Made by a program: the position numbers and the translations under genes
Shown here: positions 9,009-16,590 of the stretch, piece by piece
Position numbering within the stretch: the stretch's first letter is position 1
How the letters are laid out: each line of letters begins with the position of its first letter
Origin: Mycobacterium syngnathidarum
Lineage (GTDB): Bacteria; Actinomycetota; Actinomycetes; Mycobacteriales; Mycobacteriaceae
NCBI RefSeq assembly: GCF_001942625.1
Contig: NZ_MLCL01000050.1
Coordinates: 1 to 27,579 of the forward strand
Direction of reading: 5' to 3'
Length of the DNA: 27,579 nt
Notes under the pieces: model-generated
Told to the model about the DNA's origin: nothing
The model's database searches: none
Seen by the model: the letters and a program-made list of their open reading frames with translations, nothing else

Positions 9009-9653
9009 TCACACCTGGGAATCGGGGAAGGCGATCACCGAAAGGAACCGGATCGGCAGTTCGATCAGGTCGACCGGTCCGTGCGCGCCTTCCCCGTCGA
9101 TCTGTAGCGAGTCGCCGGGATGCAGCCGGTAGACCGAGCGGCTGTGGCTGTAGTCCATGATCCCTTCGAGCATGTAGAGGAACTCGGTACCGGGGTGCTG
9201 GAACAGCGGGTAGGTCTGACTCGTCTCGGTCAAGGTGACGTGCAGGCATTCCAGGCGCTTGTGCTCCCCGCGCAGCGAGCTCAGCAGTTGGTACTCGTGA
9301 CCCTGCTTGGTGCCGTTGCGCACGATCTCCGGGCCGGTGCCCGCCTTGACGAAGGCGGCCGGGCGTTCGACGTCGGCCCCGCGGAACAGGCTGGTCACCG
9401 GAACGTCGAGGCCCTTGGCCAACAGCGCCAGGGTGGACAGGCTGCATGAGGTCTGGGCGTTCTCGATCTTGGACAGCATCGCTTTGGAGATGCCGACCCG
9501 GGACGCCATGTCGGCGACGGTGAGCCCGCGCTGCTGCCGCAGTTGACGCACGTTGCGCCCGATCGCGGCCTCGAACTCCAGTGCTTCGACCGGTTTGTGC
9601 GGATCGCGTTCGCGGGCCGTGCCGGAATTACGCAGCAGAGGCTGGTCGCTCAC
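9009..9653 (-). CDS. XRE-family regulator with C-terminal cupin domain
   Basis: This 214-residue protein has an N-terminal helix-turn-helix (about residues 33-87: VRQLRQQRGLTVADMASRVG then ISKAMLSKIENAQTSCSLST) and a C-terminal cupin_2 barrel (about 140-205: FQHPGTEFLYMLEG, HPGDSLQIDGEGAHGP). This architecture is that of PuuR-like repressors, which sense small amines, amino acids or their products through the cupin. It is the last gene of the glnT operon, 12 bp after the FAD oxidoreductase. That suggests it senses the operon's substrate or product and feeds back on it, in addition to any global nitrogen control. It starts at GTG9653. The ligand is unknown. Confidence 0.88.
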   Translation of the reverse strand: MSDQPLLRNSGTARERDPHKPVEALEFEAAIGRNVRQLRQQRGLTVADMASRVGISKAMLSKIENAQTSCSLSTLALLAKGLDVPVTSLFRGADVERPAAFVKAGTGPEIVRNGTKQGHEYQLLSSLRGEHKRLECLHVTLTETSQTYPLFQHPGTEFLYMLEGIMDYSHSRSVYRLHPGDSLQIDGEGAHGPVDLIELPIRFLSVIAFPDSQV

Positions 9654-9665
9654 GGCACTCCTGAC

Positions 9666-10853
9666 CTATCGCATCTCCCCGGCACCGACGTACGGGTACC
9701 GGCTGGTGAGCAGATTGTCCTCTGCGAACCGGGCGAGCCGGAAATCCGACTCGGGTATCCGCGGGTCGCAGCTGTGCCCCTCGGTCACCAGGTCGGCGAC
9801 CAGCTTGCCGACCGCCGGTGCGATCTTGAAGCCGTGCCCGCTGAATCCGGCTGCCACGATCAGCCCGTCGATACCGGTCGGAGAGATGATCGGGTTCCAG
9901 TCCGGTGTGACGTCGTAGCAGCCGGCGTAGCTGCCGGTGATCGCCGCGTCGTCGAATCCGGGAAACCGGGTGCCCACCTTGTCGACGGTGAGGTCGATGA
10001 AGCCGTCGGTGGCTCGGTTCAGGTAGTCGTCGGGGTCGGCGAGCTCCAGCTCGGTCAGATCGGAATTTCCGAACAGCAACTCTCCGTTGGGTTCTGGCCG
10101 GATGTACTGCAGCGATACCAGGTCGGAGAAGACCGGTACCGGCCCGGTCCGCACCCCGGGTTTGATCGTCACGATCTGCTCGCGGTGCACCCGGATCGGT
10201 ACGTCGACGCCGTAGGGCGCCAAGAACGGTCGGGTCCACACCCCGGTGGTGACGACGACGGTGCCTGCCGAGATGCGGGTGCCGTCGGCCAGTTCGACCC
10301 CGATGACCCGGGCCCCGTCGAGCGTCAGCCCGGTCACGTTGGTGCCCTGGTGGATTCGGACCCCGGCTGCCCTGGCCGTCACCGCGAAGGCCTGCGCGGT
10401 CTGGTAGGCGTCGCCGTGGCCGCCGCGCGGCTCCCAGCCGAAGGCCGCGAACGGTTCCAGGTCGGCCCACGGCCACAGCTTTGCCACGTCGGTGGCGTCG
10501 ATCTCCTCGGTCTGCACGCCGACCTCGCGTTGGGCGGCCAGGCTCTTGCGCAGGTTGTCGACGTTCGGTTCACCGACGCCGACGACATAGCCGGTCTGCC
10601 GGAACCCGATGTCGGTGCCGAAGTACTGCTCGGCTTTCTCGAACACTTCCAGGCCGACTGTGGCCATCGCGGCCAGGGAGCTGACTCCGTAGTGGCAGCG
10701 CACGATGCCGCTGGATTTCCCGGTCATCCCGGAGCCGACGGTATTGCGTTCCAGGACAGTCACATCGGTGACGTCGCGCTGGCTGAGCGCCCAGGCCACC
10801 GCCGTGCCCTCCAGCCCGCCGCCGACGATGACGACATCCGCGGTGGTGCTCAC
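9666..10853 (-). CDS. DAO-family FAD oxidoreductase (sarcosine oxidase beta/MgdA-like)
   Basis: This 395-residue flavoprotein has an N-terminal Rossmann dinucleotide site VVIVGGGLEGTAVAWALS (about residues 7-24), an E/R at the end of the second beta strand, and GLIVAAGFSGHGFKIAPAVG near the C-terminus. These are the DAO superfamily hallmarks shared by sarcosine oxidase beta subunit, glycine oxidase and N-methylglutamate dehydrogenase subunit A. It starts at GTG10853, overlapping the upstream stop by GTGA, so it is coupled to the glutamate synthase-like gene. From this context I infer oxidation of the secondary amine of an N-alkylglutamate, releasing glutamate and an aldehyde. No soxD, soxA or soxG homologues accompany it, unlike the four-subunit MgdABCD. 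Confidence 0.85.
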   Translation of the reverse strand: MSTTADVVIVGGGLEGTAVAWALSQRDVTDVTVLERNTVGSGMTGKSSGIVRCHYGVSSLAAMATVGLEVFEKAEQYFGTDIGFRQTGYVVGVGEPNVDNLRKSLAAQREVGVQTEEIDATDVAKLWPWADLEPFAAFGWEPRGGHGDAYQTAQAFAVTARAAGVRIHQGTNVTGLTLDGARVIGVELADGTRISAGTVVVTTGVWTRPFLAPYGVDVPIRVHREQIVTIKPGVRTGPVPVFSDLVSLQYIRPEPNGELLFGNSDLTELELADPDDYLNRATDGFIDLTVDKVGTRFPGFDDAAITGSYAGCYDVTPDWNPIISPTGIDGLIVAAGFSGHGFKIAPAVGKLVADLVTEGHSCDPRIPESDFRLARFAEDNLLTSRYPYVGAGEMR

Positions 10854-12142
10854 TGGCCCGGAATCCAGTTCGTACCGGCCAGCGGAACCCGGGCCATCGC
10901 AGCCGCCTCGATGGTCACCGCCACCAGGTCCTCGGGCTCCAGGTGGCAGACGTGGGCCTTGCCGCAGGCCCGGGCGATCGTCTGGGCCTCCATGGTCAGC
11001 ACCCGCAAATAATTGGCCAGCCGTCGCCCGCCTTCGATGGGGTCGAAGCGCGCCGCCAGGTCGGGGTCCTGGGTGGTGATACCGGCCGGATCGCGGCCGT
11101 CCTGGAAGTCGTCGTAGAAACCGGCTGCGCTACCGAGCTTCTCGTACTCTGCGGCGTAGCGGGGATGGTTGTCGCCCAGTGCGATCAGCGCGGCAGTGCC
11201 GATCGCGACGGCATCGGCACCGAGCGCGAGTGCCTTGGCGACATCGGCGCCGGTGCGGATACCGCCGCTCACGATCAATTGGACCTGTCTGTGAACCCCC
11301 AGCTCCTGCAATGCCTGTACGGCTTGGGGCACCGCAGCCAGGGTCGGGATGCCGACGTGTTCGATGAATACCTCCTGGGTGGCGGCCGTGCCGCCCTGCA
11401 TCCCGTCGACCACCACCACGTCGGCGCCGGCGTGCACGGCGAGCTTCACGTCGTAGTAGGTGCGGGTGGCCCCGACCTTGACGTAGATCGGCTTCTCCCA
11501 GTCGGTGATCTCCCGCAGCTCGTTGATCTTGATGGTCAGGTCGTCGGGCCCGGTCCAGTCCGGGTGCCGGCACGCGCTGCGCTGGTCGATACCCTCGGGC
11601 AAGGTGCGCATCTGCGCCACCCGCGGGGAGATCTTCTGCCCCAACAGCATTCCACCGCCACCGGGTTTCGCACCCTGGCCGAGCACCACCTCGATGGCGT
11701 CGGCCTTGCGCAGGTCGTCGGGGTTCATCCCGTACCGCGAGGGCAGGTACTGGTACACCAGGTGCTTGCTCTGCCCCCGCTCCTCGGGCGTCATCCCGCC
11801 GTCGCCGGTGGTGGTCGAGGTGCCCGCTTCGCTGGCCCCGCGGCCCAGGGCCTCCTTGGCCGGCCCGGACAGCGCGCCGAAGCTCATGCCCGCGATGGTG
11901 ACCGGGATATCCAGGTGCAGTGGGTGTTTAGCGTGCCGGTTGCCGAGCACCACGTCAGTGCCGCAGCGTTCCCGGTAGCCTTCCAAGGGGTAGCGCGACA
12001 TGGATGCGCCAAGGAACAGCAGATCGTCGAAGTGGGGCAGGCGGCGTTTGGCGCCCCAGCCGCGGATGTCGTAGATGCCGGTCTCGGCGGCGCGTTGGAT
12101 GTCTGCGATCGTGGATCGATTGAAAGTGGCGGATTCACGCAT
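10850..12142 (-). CDS. Glutamate synthase FMN domain protein (GltB2/MgsC/GlxD-like)
   Basis: This 430-residue protein corresponds to the central FMN-binding (alpha/beta)8 synthase domain of glutamate synthase. Supporting segments are IAGMSFGALSGPAKEALGRG, GQGAKPGGGG, KVGATRTYYDVK, VVDGMQGGTAATQEVF and SGGIRTGADVAKALALGADA, which form the FMN and phosphate loops. ACGKAHVC near the C-terminus retains two cysteines spaced as in the iron-sulfur loop of GltS. In the N-methylglutamate pathway this subunit (MgsC) carries out the synthase chemistry on an amine donor and a keto acid. The start overlaps the preceding stop by one base (TGATG). It is part of a four-protein set split from what is one polypeptide in GltB. 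Confidence 0.9.
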   Translation of the reverse strand: MRESATFNRSTIADIQRAAETGIYDIRGWGAKRRLPHFDDLLFLGASMSRYPLEGYRERCGTDVVLGNRHAKHPLHLDIPVTIAGMSFGALSGPAKEALGRGASEAGTSTTTGDGGMTPEERGQSKHLVYQYLPSRYGMNPDDLRKADAIEVVLGQGAKPGGGGMLLGQKISPRVAQMRTLPEGIDQRSACRHPDWTGPDDLTIKINELREITDWEKPIYVKVGATRTYYDVKLAVHAGADVVVVDGMQGGTAATQEVFIEHVGIPTLAAVPQAVQALQELGVHRQVQLIVSGGIRTGADVAKALALGADAVAIGTAALIALGDNHPRYAAEYEKLGSAAGFYDDFQDGRDPAGITTQDPDLAARFDPIEGGRRLANYLRVLTMEAQTIARACGKAHVCHLEPEDLVAVTIEAAAMARVPLAGTNWIPGQ

Positions 12143-12840
12143 CAGTAGGCACTCGCATTGTCGACGTGGAAGTGGTAGAGGTTCCGGGCCGAGCCGTAGC
12201 GGGTATAGGCCGCGGTGTCGTCGTCGCTGAAGCCACTGGCCGCCAACAACTCCGCGAGTTCGGCATGGTGTTCGGGACGCATCGGCTTGGCGACGCAGTC
12301 CGCACCGAGTGAGGCCACTTCGCCGCGCACGTAGATGCGCGCCTCGTAGATCGAATCGCCCAGCGCCTCGCCGGCGTCGCCGCGCACCACGAGCCGCCCG
12401 GCCTGCGCCATGAACGCGCTCATGTGGCCGATGCTGCCGCCGACCACGATGTCCACGCCCTTCATCGAGATGCCGCAGCGCGCGGCGGCGTCCCCCTCGA
12501 TGATCAGCAGCCCGCCGTGTGCGGTCGCGCCCGCGGACTGCGAGGCATTGCCTGTGACGCGCACCGTGCCGCTCATCATGTTCTCGGCCACCCCGGTCCC
12601 GGCGTTGCCGTTGATGGTCACCTCGGCGAGCTGGTTCATCCCGGCGGCGTAGTAGCCGACGTGGCCCTCGATGGTGACCCGCACCGGGGTGTTGAGGCCG
12701 ACGGCCACGTTGTGCGCGCCGTCGGGGTGGGCGATGACGTGGTCGCCTTCGATATCCGGCTGGTGCAGCGCGGCGTTGACCTCACGCAACGGTGTTGTGC
12801 GCAGGTCGAATCCAACGAGCGTGGCTGCTATCTGGTCCAT
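12142..12840 (-). CDS. Glutamate synthase beta-helix domain protein (GltB3/MgsB/GlxC-like)
   Basis: This 232-residue protein is built of glycine-rich repeats (GHVGYYAAGMNQLAEVTING, GNAGTGVAENMMSGTVRVTG, GDAAARCGISMKGVDIVVGG and similar). They form the right-handed beta-helix of the GXGXG domain at the C-terminus of glutamate synthase. As a separate protein it matches GlxC/MgsB, the structural subunit that links the amidotransferase and FMN subunits. I start it at ATG12840, which has GGAGGTGG upstream and lies 13 bases inside the end of the amidotransferase gene. The open frame continues to 12870 but without homology. Confidence 0.88.
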   Translation of the reverse strand: MDQIAATLVGFDLRTTPLREVNAALHQPDIEGDHVIAHPDGAHNVAVGLNTPVRVTIEGHVGYYAAGMNQLAEVTINGNAGTGVAENMMSGTVRVTGNASQSAGATAHGGLLIIEGDAAARCGISMKGVDIVVGGSIGHMSAFMAQAGRLVVRGDAGEALGDSIYEARIYVRGEVASLGADCVAKPMRPEHHAELAELLAASGFSDDDTAAYTRYGSARNLYHFHVDNASAY

Positions 12841-13697
12841 GCGTAGACCACCTCCGGCTCCGGTTCCCAAATACGTGCCTGCTCGACCCCGGGTAGCCCA
12901 GCCAGGGCGCGGTACTCGCTGGCCATCGCCACCCAGTCGGCGGTTTCGGCGATCACCGCGGGCTTGCAGGCGATGGCGTCGCGCACCACCGCGAACGAGT
13001 CGTGATCGGAGACCAGCAGGGTGTAGAAGCCGTCAAACGTCGCGCACAGTTCCTTGAGTGCCGTGGCCACGTCACGGCCGGCAGCCAGTTGTTCGGCCAC
13101 GAACCGGGCGCCCACCTCGGTGTCGTTCTCGCTGTCGAACTCCACCCCGGCTCGGCGTAGTTCGCGGCGGATGGTGGCGTGGTTGGCGAAAGATCCGTTG
13201 TGTACCAGGCACTGTCCGGGGCCGACGGTGTAGGGGTGGCAGCCCGACGGCGTCACCGCCGATTCGGTGGCCATTCGGGTATGTCCGACACCTTGCCACC
13301 CCTGGGCTTTGGATAGGCCCCACGCCTCGGTCAGGGCGCGGGGGTGGCCCACCCCTTTGAGGACTGCCAGATCGGGACCGAACCCGGAGATCAGCGCGGT
13401 GGGGTAGGCCGCCCGCACCAGGTCCAGCAGTTCCTCGGATTCCATGTCGGCCGACAGCAGGTAGGTCGAATCGACTTGCACCACATCGATATCCGGGCCC
13501 AGGTCGGGCCTGCCAGGGACATCGGTCACCGACACACAGCCCTGCCCGTATGGTGACCATTCCGGGTCTCCGTAAACCGCGATGCCCGCCGAGTCGGCGC
13601 CGCGGTCGGACATCTCGCCCAACATCGCGGCGAGTAGTTCGCCAAGGCGCGGGTACAGCTCAGGTGTGCGCAGGTGTAGACCCACGATCCCGCACAT
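12828..13697 (-). CDS. Class II glutamine amidotransferase (GltB1/MgsA/GlxB-like)
   Basis: This 289-residue N-terminal-nucleophile amidotransferase starts MCGIVGLHLR. Cys2 becomes the N-terminal nucleophile after Met removal. The glutamine-binding motifs RGADSAG, GVGHTRMATES and CLVHNGSFANHATIRREL are all present. The frame is open upstream to 14096, but the start must be 13697 because Cys2 has to follow it; AGGGAG lies eight bases ahead. In glutamate synthase this domain makes ammonia from glutamine. In the N-methylglutamate system (MgsA) it releases methylamine from gamma-glutamylmethylamide. It lies 14 bp after glnT and overlaps the next gene. Confidence 0.92.
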   Translation of the reverse strand: MCGIVGLHLRTPELYPRLGELLAAMLGEMSDRGADSAGIAVYGDPEWSPYGQGCVSVTDVPGRPDLGPDIDVVQVDSTYLLSADMESEELLDLVRAAYPTALISGFGPDLAVLKGVGHPRALTEAWGLSKAQGWQGVGHTRMATESAVTPSGCHPYTVGPGQCLVHNGSFANHATIRRELRRAGVEFDSENDTEVGARFVAEQLAAGRDVATALKELCATFDGFYTLLVSDHDSFAVVRDAIACKPAVIAETADWVAMASEYRALAGLPGVEQARIWEPEPEVVYAWTR

Positions 13698-13711
13698 GTG
13701 TTGTCTCCCTT

Positions 13712-15016
13712 CTAGAACGCCGTCAGGTAGTGGTCGATCTCCCACGGCGTGACGGTGCCGTGGTAGGCGAAGAACTCCTCGCGTTTGACGTCGGCGAAGT
13801 AGGAGGCGACACCGTCGCCGGCCACGTCGAGCACGCCGGTGACGATCGGATCGGTCTCCAGCGATTCGATCGCGTGCAGCAGGGTGGGTGGCAGCGCCGC
13901 CGGTCCCTGGGCGCCCACCGCTCCCGGATCGAGGCTGCGTTTGACGCCGTCGAGCCCGGCGCCAACGGCCGCGGCGATCGCCAGATACGGATTGGCCGAG
14001 CCGTCGCCGCCGCGCAACTCGATACGTTGACTGTCGGGCACCCGGATGTAGTGGGTGCGGTCGTTGCCGCCGTAGCTGGGTTTGCGCGGTGCCCACGACG
14101 CGCCCGACGCGGTCGAGGTAGCACCGGTTCGCTTGTAGGAGTTGACGGTTGGGGCGACGACGGACTGCAGCGCACAGGCGTGGTCGAGGATGCCGCCGAT
14201 GAACGCGTACGCGGTTTCGGACAGTCCGAGGCCTCGCTCATCGGCATCGCCGGGAAACACCGGCGTCCCGGCGCTGGTCAGCGACAGGTGCAGGTGCAGG
14301 CCGCTGCCGGTGCGGTCGCGGAACGGCTTGGGCATGAAGGTGGCCACCATGTCGCGTTCGGCGGCGATCATCGACAGCAGGTAGCGCAGGGTGATCACCC
14401 GGTCGGCGGTGGTCAACGCGTCGGAGAACTCGAAGTTCTGCTCGAACTGCCCATTGCCGTCCTCGTGATCGTTGGCGTAGTTGGACCAGCCGAGGGTGTT
14501 CATCGCCGTCGAGATCGCCGTGAGGTGCTCGTACATGCGGGTGACGCCGCGCGCGTCGTAACAGGGTTGGGCCGCGGTGTCGGCCGCGTCGGCGGTGGCG
14601 AGAACGCCATCGGCGGTGCGCCGCAACAGGAAGTACTCGACCTCGGCGCCCACCCAGGCTTCGAACCCGGAGTCGGCGGCACGCTGGATCAGGCCCTTGA
14701 GGATGACCCGAGGCGCATAGGGCCACGGTGTGCCACCGACGTGGGGGTCGCAGTGCACCAGGGCCAGGCCCTCCTTGATGAACGGGATGGGGGTGAAGGA
14801 GGCCGGATCGGGCATCGCGATCAAGTCGGGGTCCTTGGGTTCCTGGCCCATGGCACCGACGGCGTAGCCGGCGAAACCGACGCCGTCGGTGGCCAGGAGC
14901 TCGACCGATTCAACGGGAACCAGCTTGGCGCAGGGCTTTCCGCGCAGATCCACGAACAGCGCAAGGATGAACTTGGTGCCGGATTGTTCGGCGAGGGTGG
15001 CGAGATCGGAGGGCAT
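13712..15016 (-). CDS. glnT: Type III glutamine synthetase / gamma-glutamylamide synthetase-like
   Basis: This 434-residue ligase of the glutamine synthetase fold is probably the dodecameric GlnT/GmaS kind. It attaches ammonia or an alkylamine to the gamma carboxyl of glutamate with ATP. Visible motifs include GAEVEYFLLRR (catalytic Glu), NDHEDGNGQFEQNF, GSGLHLHLSL (ATP/metal His), PTVNSYKRTG (ammonium/glutamate loop), RTHYIRVPD and NPYLAIAAAVGAGLDG. The adenylylation segment of type I enzymes is missing. Because it is followed by the three glutamate synthase-like subunits and a sarcosine-oxidase-like gene, gamma-glutamylmethylamide synthetase is the most likely role. A purely ammonium-using role cannot be excluded. 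It has its own promoter and leads the operon. Confidence 0.9.
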   Translation of the reverse strand: MPSDLATLAEQSGTKFILALFVDLRGKPCAKLVPVESVELLATDGVGFAGYAVGAMGQEPKDPDLIAMPDPASFTPIPFIKEGLALVHCDPHVGGTPWPYAPRVILKGLIQRAADSGFEAWVGAEVEYFLLRRTADGVLATADAADTAAQPCYDARGVTRMYEHLTAISTAMNTLGWSNYANDHEDGNGQFEQNFEFSDALTTADRVITLRYLLSMIAAERDMVATFMPKPFRDRTGSGLHLHLSLTSAGTPVFPGDADERGLGLSETAYAFIGGILDHACALQSVVAPTVNSYKRTGATSTASGASWAPRKPSYGGNDRTHYIRVPDSQRIELRGGDGSANPYLAIAAAVGAGLDGVKRSLDPGAVGAQGPAALPPTLLHAIESLETDPIVTGVLDVAGDGVASYFADVKREEFFAYHGTVTPWEIDHYLTAF

Positions 15017-15048
15017 AGCACCAGCACTTTCGTCTCTTATTGAGAATC

Positions 15049-15076
15049 AAGGTATCACGGTAGGAAACTTCGGCAA
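15049..15076 (-). promoter_or_regulatory. Promoter of the glnT operon
   Basis: On the minus strand TTGCCG (15076-15071), a 16-bp spacer and TACCTT (15054-15049) resemble a mycobacterial sigma-A promoter. It lies about 33 bp before the glnT ATG, with a start site predicted near 15042. It suggests glnT can be transcribed independently of amt. GAAAC and GTCAC boxes nearby (15083-15096) resemble half sites of actinobacterial GlnR but are not in canonical spacing. Confidence 0.5.
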
Positions 15077-15095
15077 GTCGAGGAAACCCCGGTCA

Positions 15096-15128
15096 CCGGC
15101 TGCCGAGTGAGCGGACCTCGGCAGCCGG
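15096..15128 (-). terminator. Hairpin between amt and glnT
   Basis: Positions 15096-15107 and 15117-15128 form a perfect 12-bp stem (CCGGCTGCCGAG and its complement) with a 9-nt loop. It starts about 20 bases after the amt stop codon. There is no T tract. It probably ends or weakens the amt transcript before glnT. Confidence 0.65.
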
Positions 15129-15149
15129 GCCGGGGAATCATGGTTCAGA

Positions 15150-16403
15150 TCAGGCGAATTCGAGCTCGTAGGCCGAATCCCGGTGGAACGTGGTGTCGAT
15201 ACCCTTCTCCTCTTCCTCGGCGGAGATGCGGATGCCCATGGTCTTCTTGAGCACGTACGCGATGGCGAATGCCACGGCGAAGGAGTAGAGCATCACCGCC
15301 CCGGCTGCGACGGCCTGGCGCCACAACTGGTCGATGCCGCCGCCGTAGAACAGGCCGTTGGTGGCATTCGGCATGCTTTCGCTGGCGAAGAAGCCGACGA
15401 GCAGGGTGCCGACCACGCCGCCGACGAGGTGCACGCCGACCACGTCGAGTGAGTCGTCATAGCCGAGCTTCTCCTTGAAGCCCACAGCGTAGACGCAGAT
15501 CGCCCCGGCGATGCCACCGACGAAGATCGCGCCGATCGGCGTGACCGCACCGCAGGCCGGAGTGATGGCGACCAGCCCGGTGATCGCGCCCGACGCCGCG
15601 CCCACACCGGTGACGTGGCCGGTCTTGTACTTCTCGACTGCCAGCCAGGCCAGCACCGCCGCGCAGGTGGCGACGAACGTGGTGACCATGACGATGGCCG
15701 CGGAATTGCCTGCGGCCAGGGCGGACCCGCCGTTGAAGGCGTACCAGCCGGCCCACAGCATGCCGGCGCCCAGCAGGGTCAGTGGAACGTTGTGCGGCTT
15801 GCGCAGCTGGCCGAACATGGCCGACTTGCCCAGCACGATGGCGACGGCCAGGGCGGCGGCTCCGGCATTGATGTGCACCGCGGTGCCGCCGGCGAAGTCG
15901 ATGGCGTGCAGTTTGTTGGCGATCCAGCCGCCGACCGAGTTTTCGGTGACCACGCCGTCGAAGGCGAACACCCAGTGCGCGACGGGGAAGTACACCAGCA
16001 CAGCCCAGACGGCGGCGAAGATCATCCAGGCGCCGAACTTCATCCGGTCGGCGACCGCGCCCGAGATCAGTGCCACGGTGATGGCCGCGAACAGGGCCTG
16101 GAATATGGAGAACAAACTGATCGGCAGCCCGGCGACGGTGGTCATCGGCTCCATCAGGTCTTTCATGCCGGCGAATTCGGTGATGCTGCCGACGAATCCG
16201 CCGTAGGACGTACCGAACACCATGGAGAACCCGAACAGCACCCACAGCACACCGACCAGGGCGACTGCGCCGAACGTCATCATCATCATGTTCGTCGAGC
16301 TCTTGACCGAGACCATGCCGCCGTAGAACAGGGCAAGACCCGGGATCATCAGCGTGAGGCCGATGATGCAACACAGCATGAATGCCGTGGTTCCTGTATC
16401 CAT
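15150..16403 (-). CDS. amt: Ammonium transporter, Amt/MEP/Rh family
   Basis: This 417-residue integral membrane protein has about 11 spans and conducts ammonium as a trimer. The Amt signature [19 protein letters not shown] includes the conserved Asp and the first pore His. The second pore His is in [35 protein letters not shown] is the first-to-second span motif. I chose ATG16403 over ATG16409 because AGGAG is six bases ahead of it and directly abuts the other. The C-terminal tail is acidic and about 30 residues long. No PII gene (glnK/glnB) follows, so this is a second, stand-alone type of Amt. It supplies ammonium to the adjacent glnT system or recaptures what leaks. Confidence 0.95.
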   Translation of the reverse strand: MDTGTTAFMLCCIIGLTLMIPGLALFYGGMVSVKSSTNMMMMTFGAVALVGVLWVLFGFSMVFGTSYGGFVGSITEFAGMKDLMEPMTTVAGLPISLFSIFQALFAAITVALISGAVADRMKFGAWMIFAAVWAVLVYFPVAHWVFAFDGVVTENSVGGWIANKLHAIDFAGGTAVHINAGAAALAVAIVLGKSAMFGQLRKPHNVPLTLLGAGMLWAGWYAFNGGSALAAGNSAAIVMVTTFVATCAAVLAWLAVEKYKTGHVTGVGAASGAITGLVAITPACGAVTPIGAIFVGGIAGAICVYAVGFKEKLGYDDSLDVVGVHLVGGVVGTLLVGFFASESMPNATNGLFYGGGIDQLWRQAVAAGAVMLYSFAVAFAIAYVLKKTMGIRISAEEEEKGIDTTFHRDSAYELEFA

Positions 16404-16457
16404 CAACATCTCCTGGGGGTGGCGGCCCGGACGGGCCGATCACCGGCAGTAGATGAT

Positions 16458-16498
16458 GTTTCTGTTACGTGGACCGACTTGTCGTGTTGCGGTGCCGT
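16458..16498 (-). promoter_or_regulatory. Candidate GlnR-binding boxes upstream of amt
   Basis: On the minus strand two AC-n9-AC arrangements occur, at 16498-16486 (within TTAAC-n6-GCAAC) and 16470-16458 (within CACGTAACAGAAAC). GlnR sites in mycobacteria have been described with such spacing. They lie about 55-95 bp before amt. The motif is short and loose, so this is only a candidate. Confidence 0.3.
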
Positions 16499-16568
16499 TA
16501 ACCTCACCGCCGGGGCCGGTGAGGACCTCGTAACCGGAGCTTTATGTGCCGAAACGCCCGAGAAATCC

Positions 16569-16586
16569 GTATACCGCACCGTATAC
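16569..16586. promoter_or_regulatory. Double GTATAC palindrome, probable GntR-family operator
   Basis: GTATAC occurs at 16569-16574 and 16581-16586, 12 bp apart start to start, within CCGTATACCGCACCGTATAC. The pair ends five bases before the permease ATG, and TATACC may double as the -10 element. GntR/FCD regulators often bind palindromes centred on GTATAC, and one is encoded at the end of this operon. The binding protein is inferred. Confidence 0.55.
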
Positions 16587-16590
16587 AGCC

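Noticed and set aside
10943..12148. Long plus-strand frame opposite the FMN synthase gene
   Set aside because: It mirrors the minus-strand gene codon for codon and has no motifs. The minus frame has clear FMN-domain signatures.
12828..14096. N-terminal extension of the class II amidotransferase to 422 residues
   Set aside because: The catalytic cysteine must be residue 2, which fixes the start at 13697. The extension is a shadow of glnT.
15049..15096. Canonical GlnR box ahead of glnT
   Set aside because: GAAAC and GTCAC are present, but start-to-start spacings are 9 and 19 and one AC pair has 8 bases between. None fits the 11-base repeat. Kept only as a remark on the promoter.
16546..16590. 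Longer N-terminus of the permease containing PYTAPYTA
   Set aside because: The repeat comes from the duplicated GTATAC operator. Homology and the first membrane span start after ATG16591.
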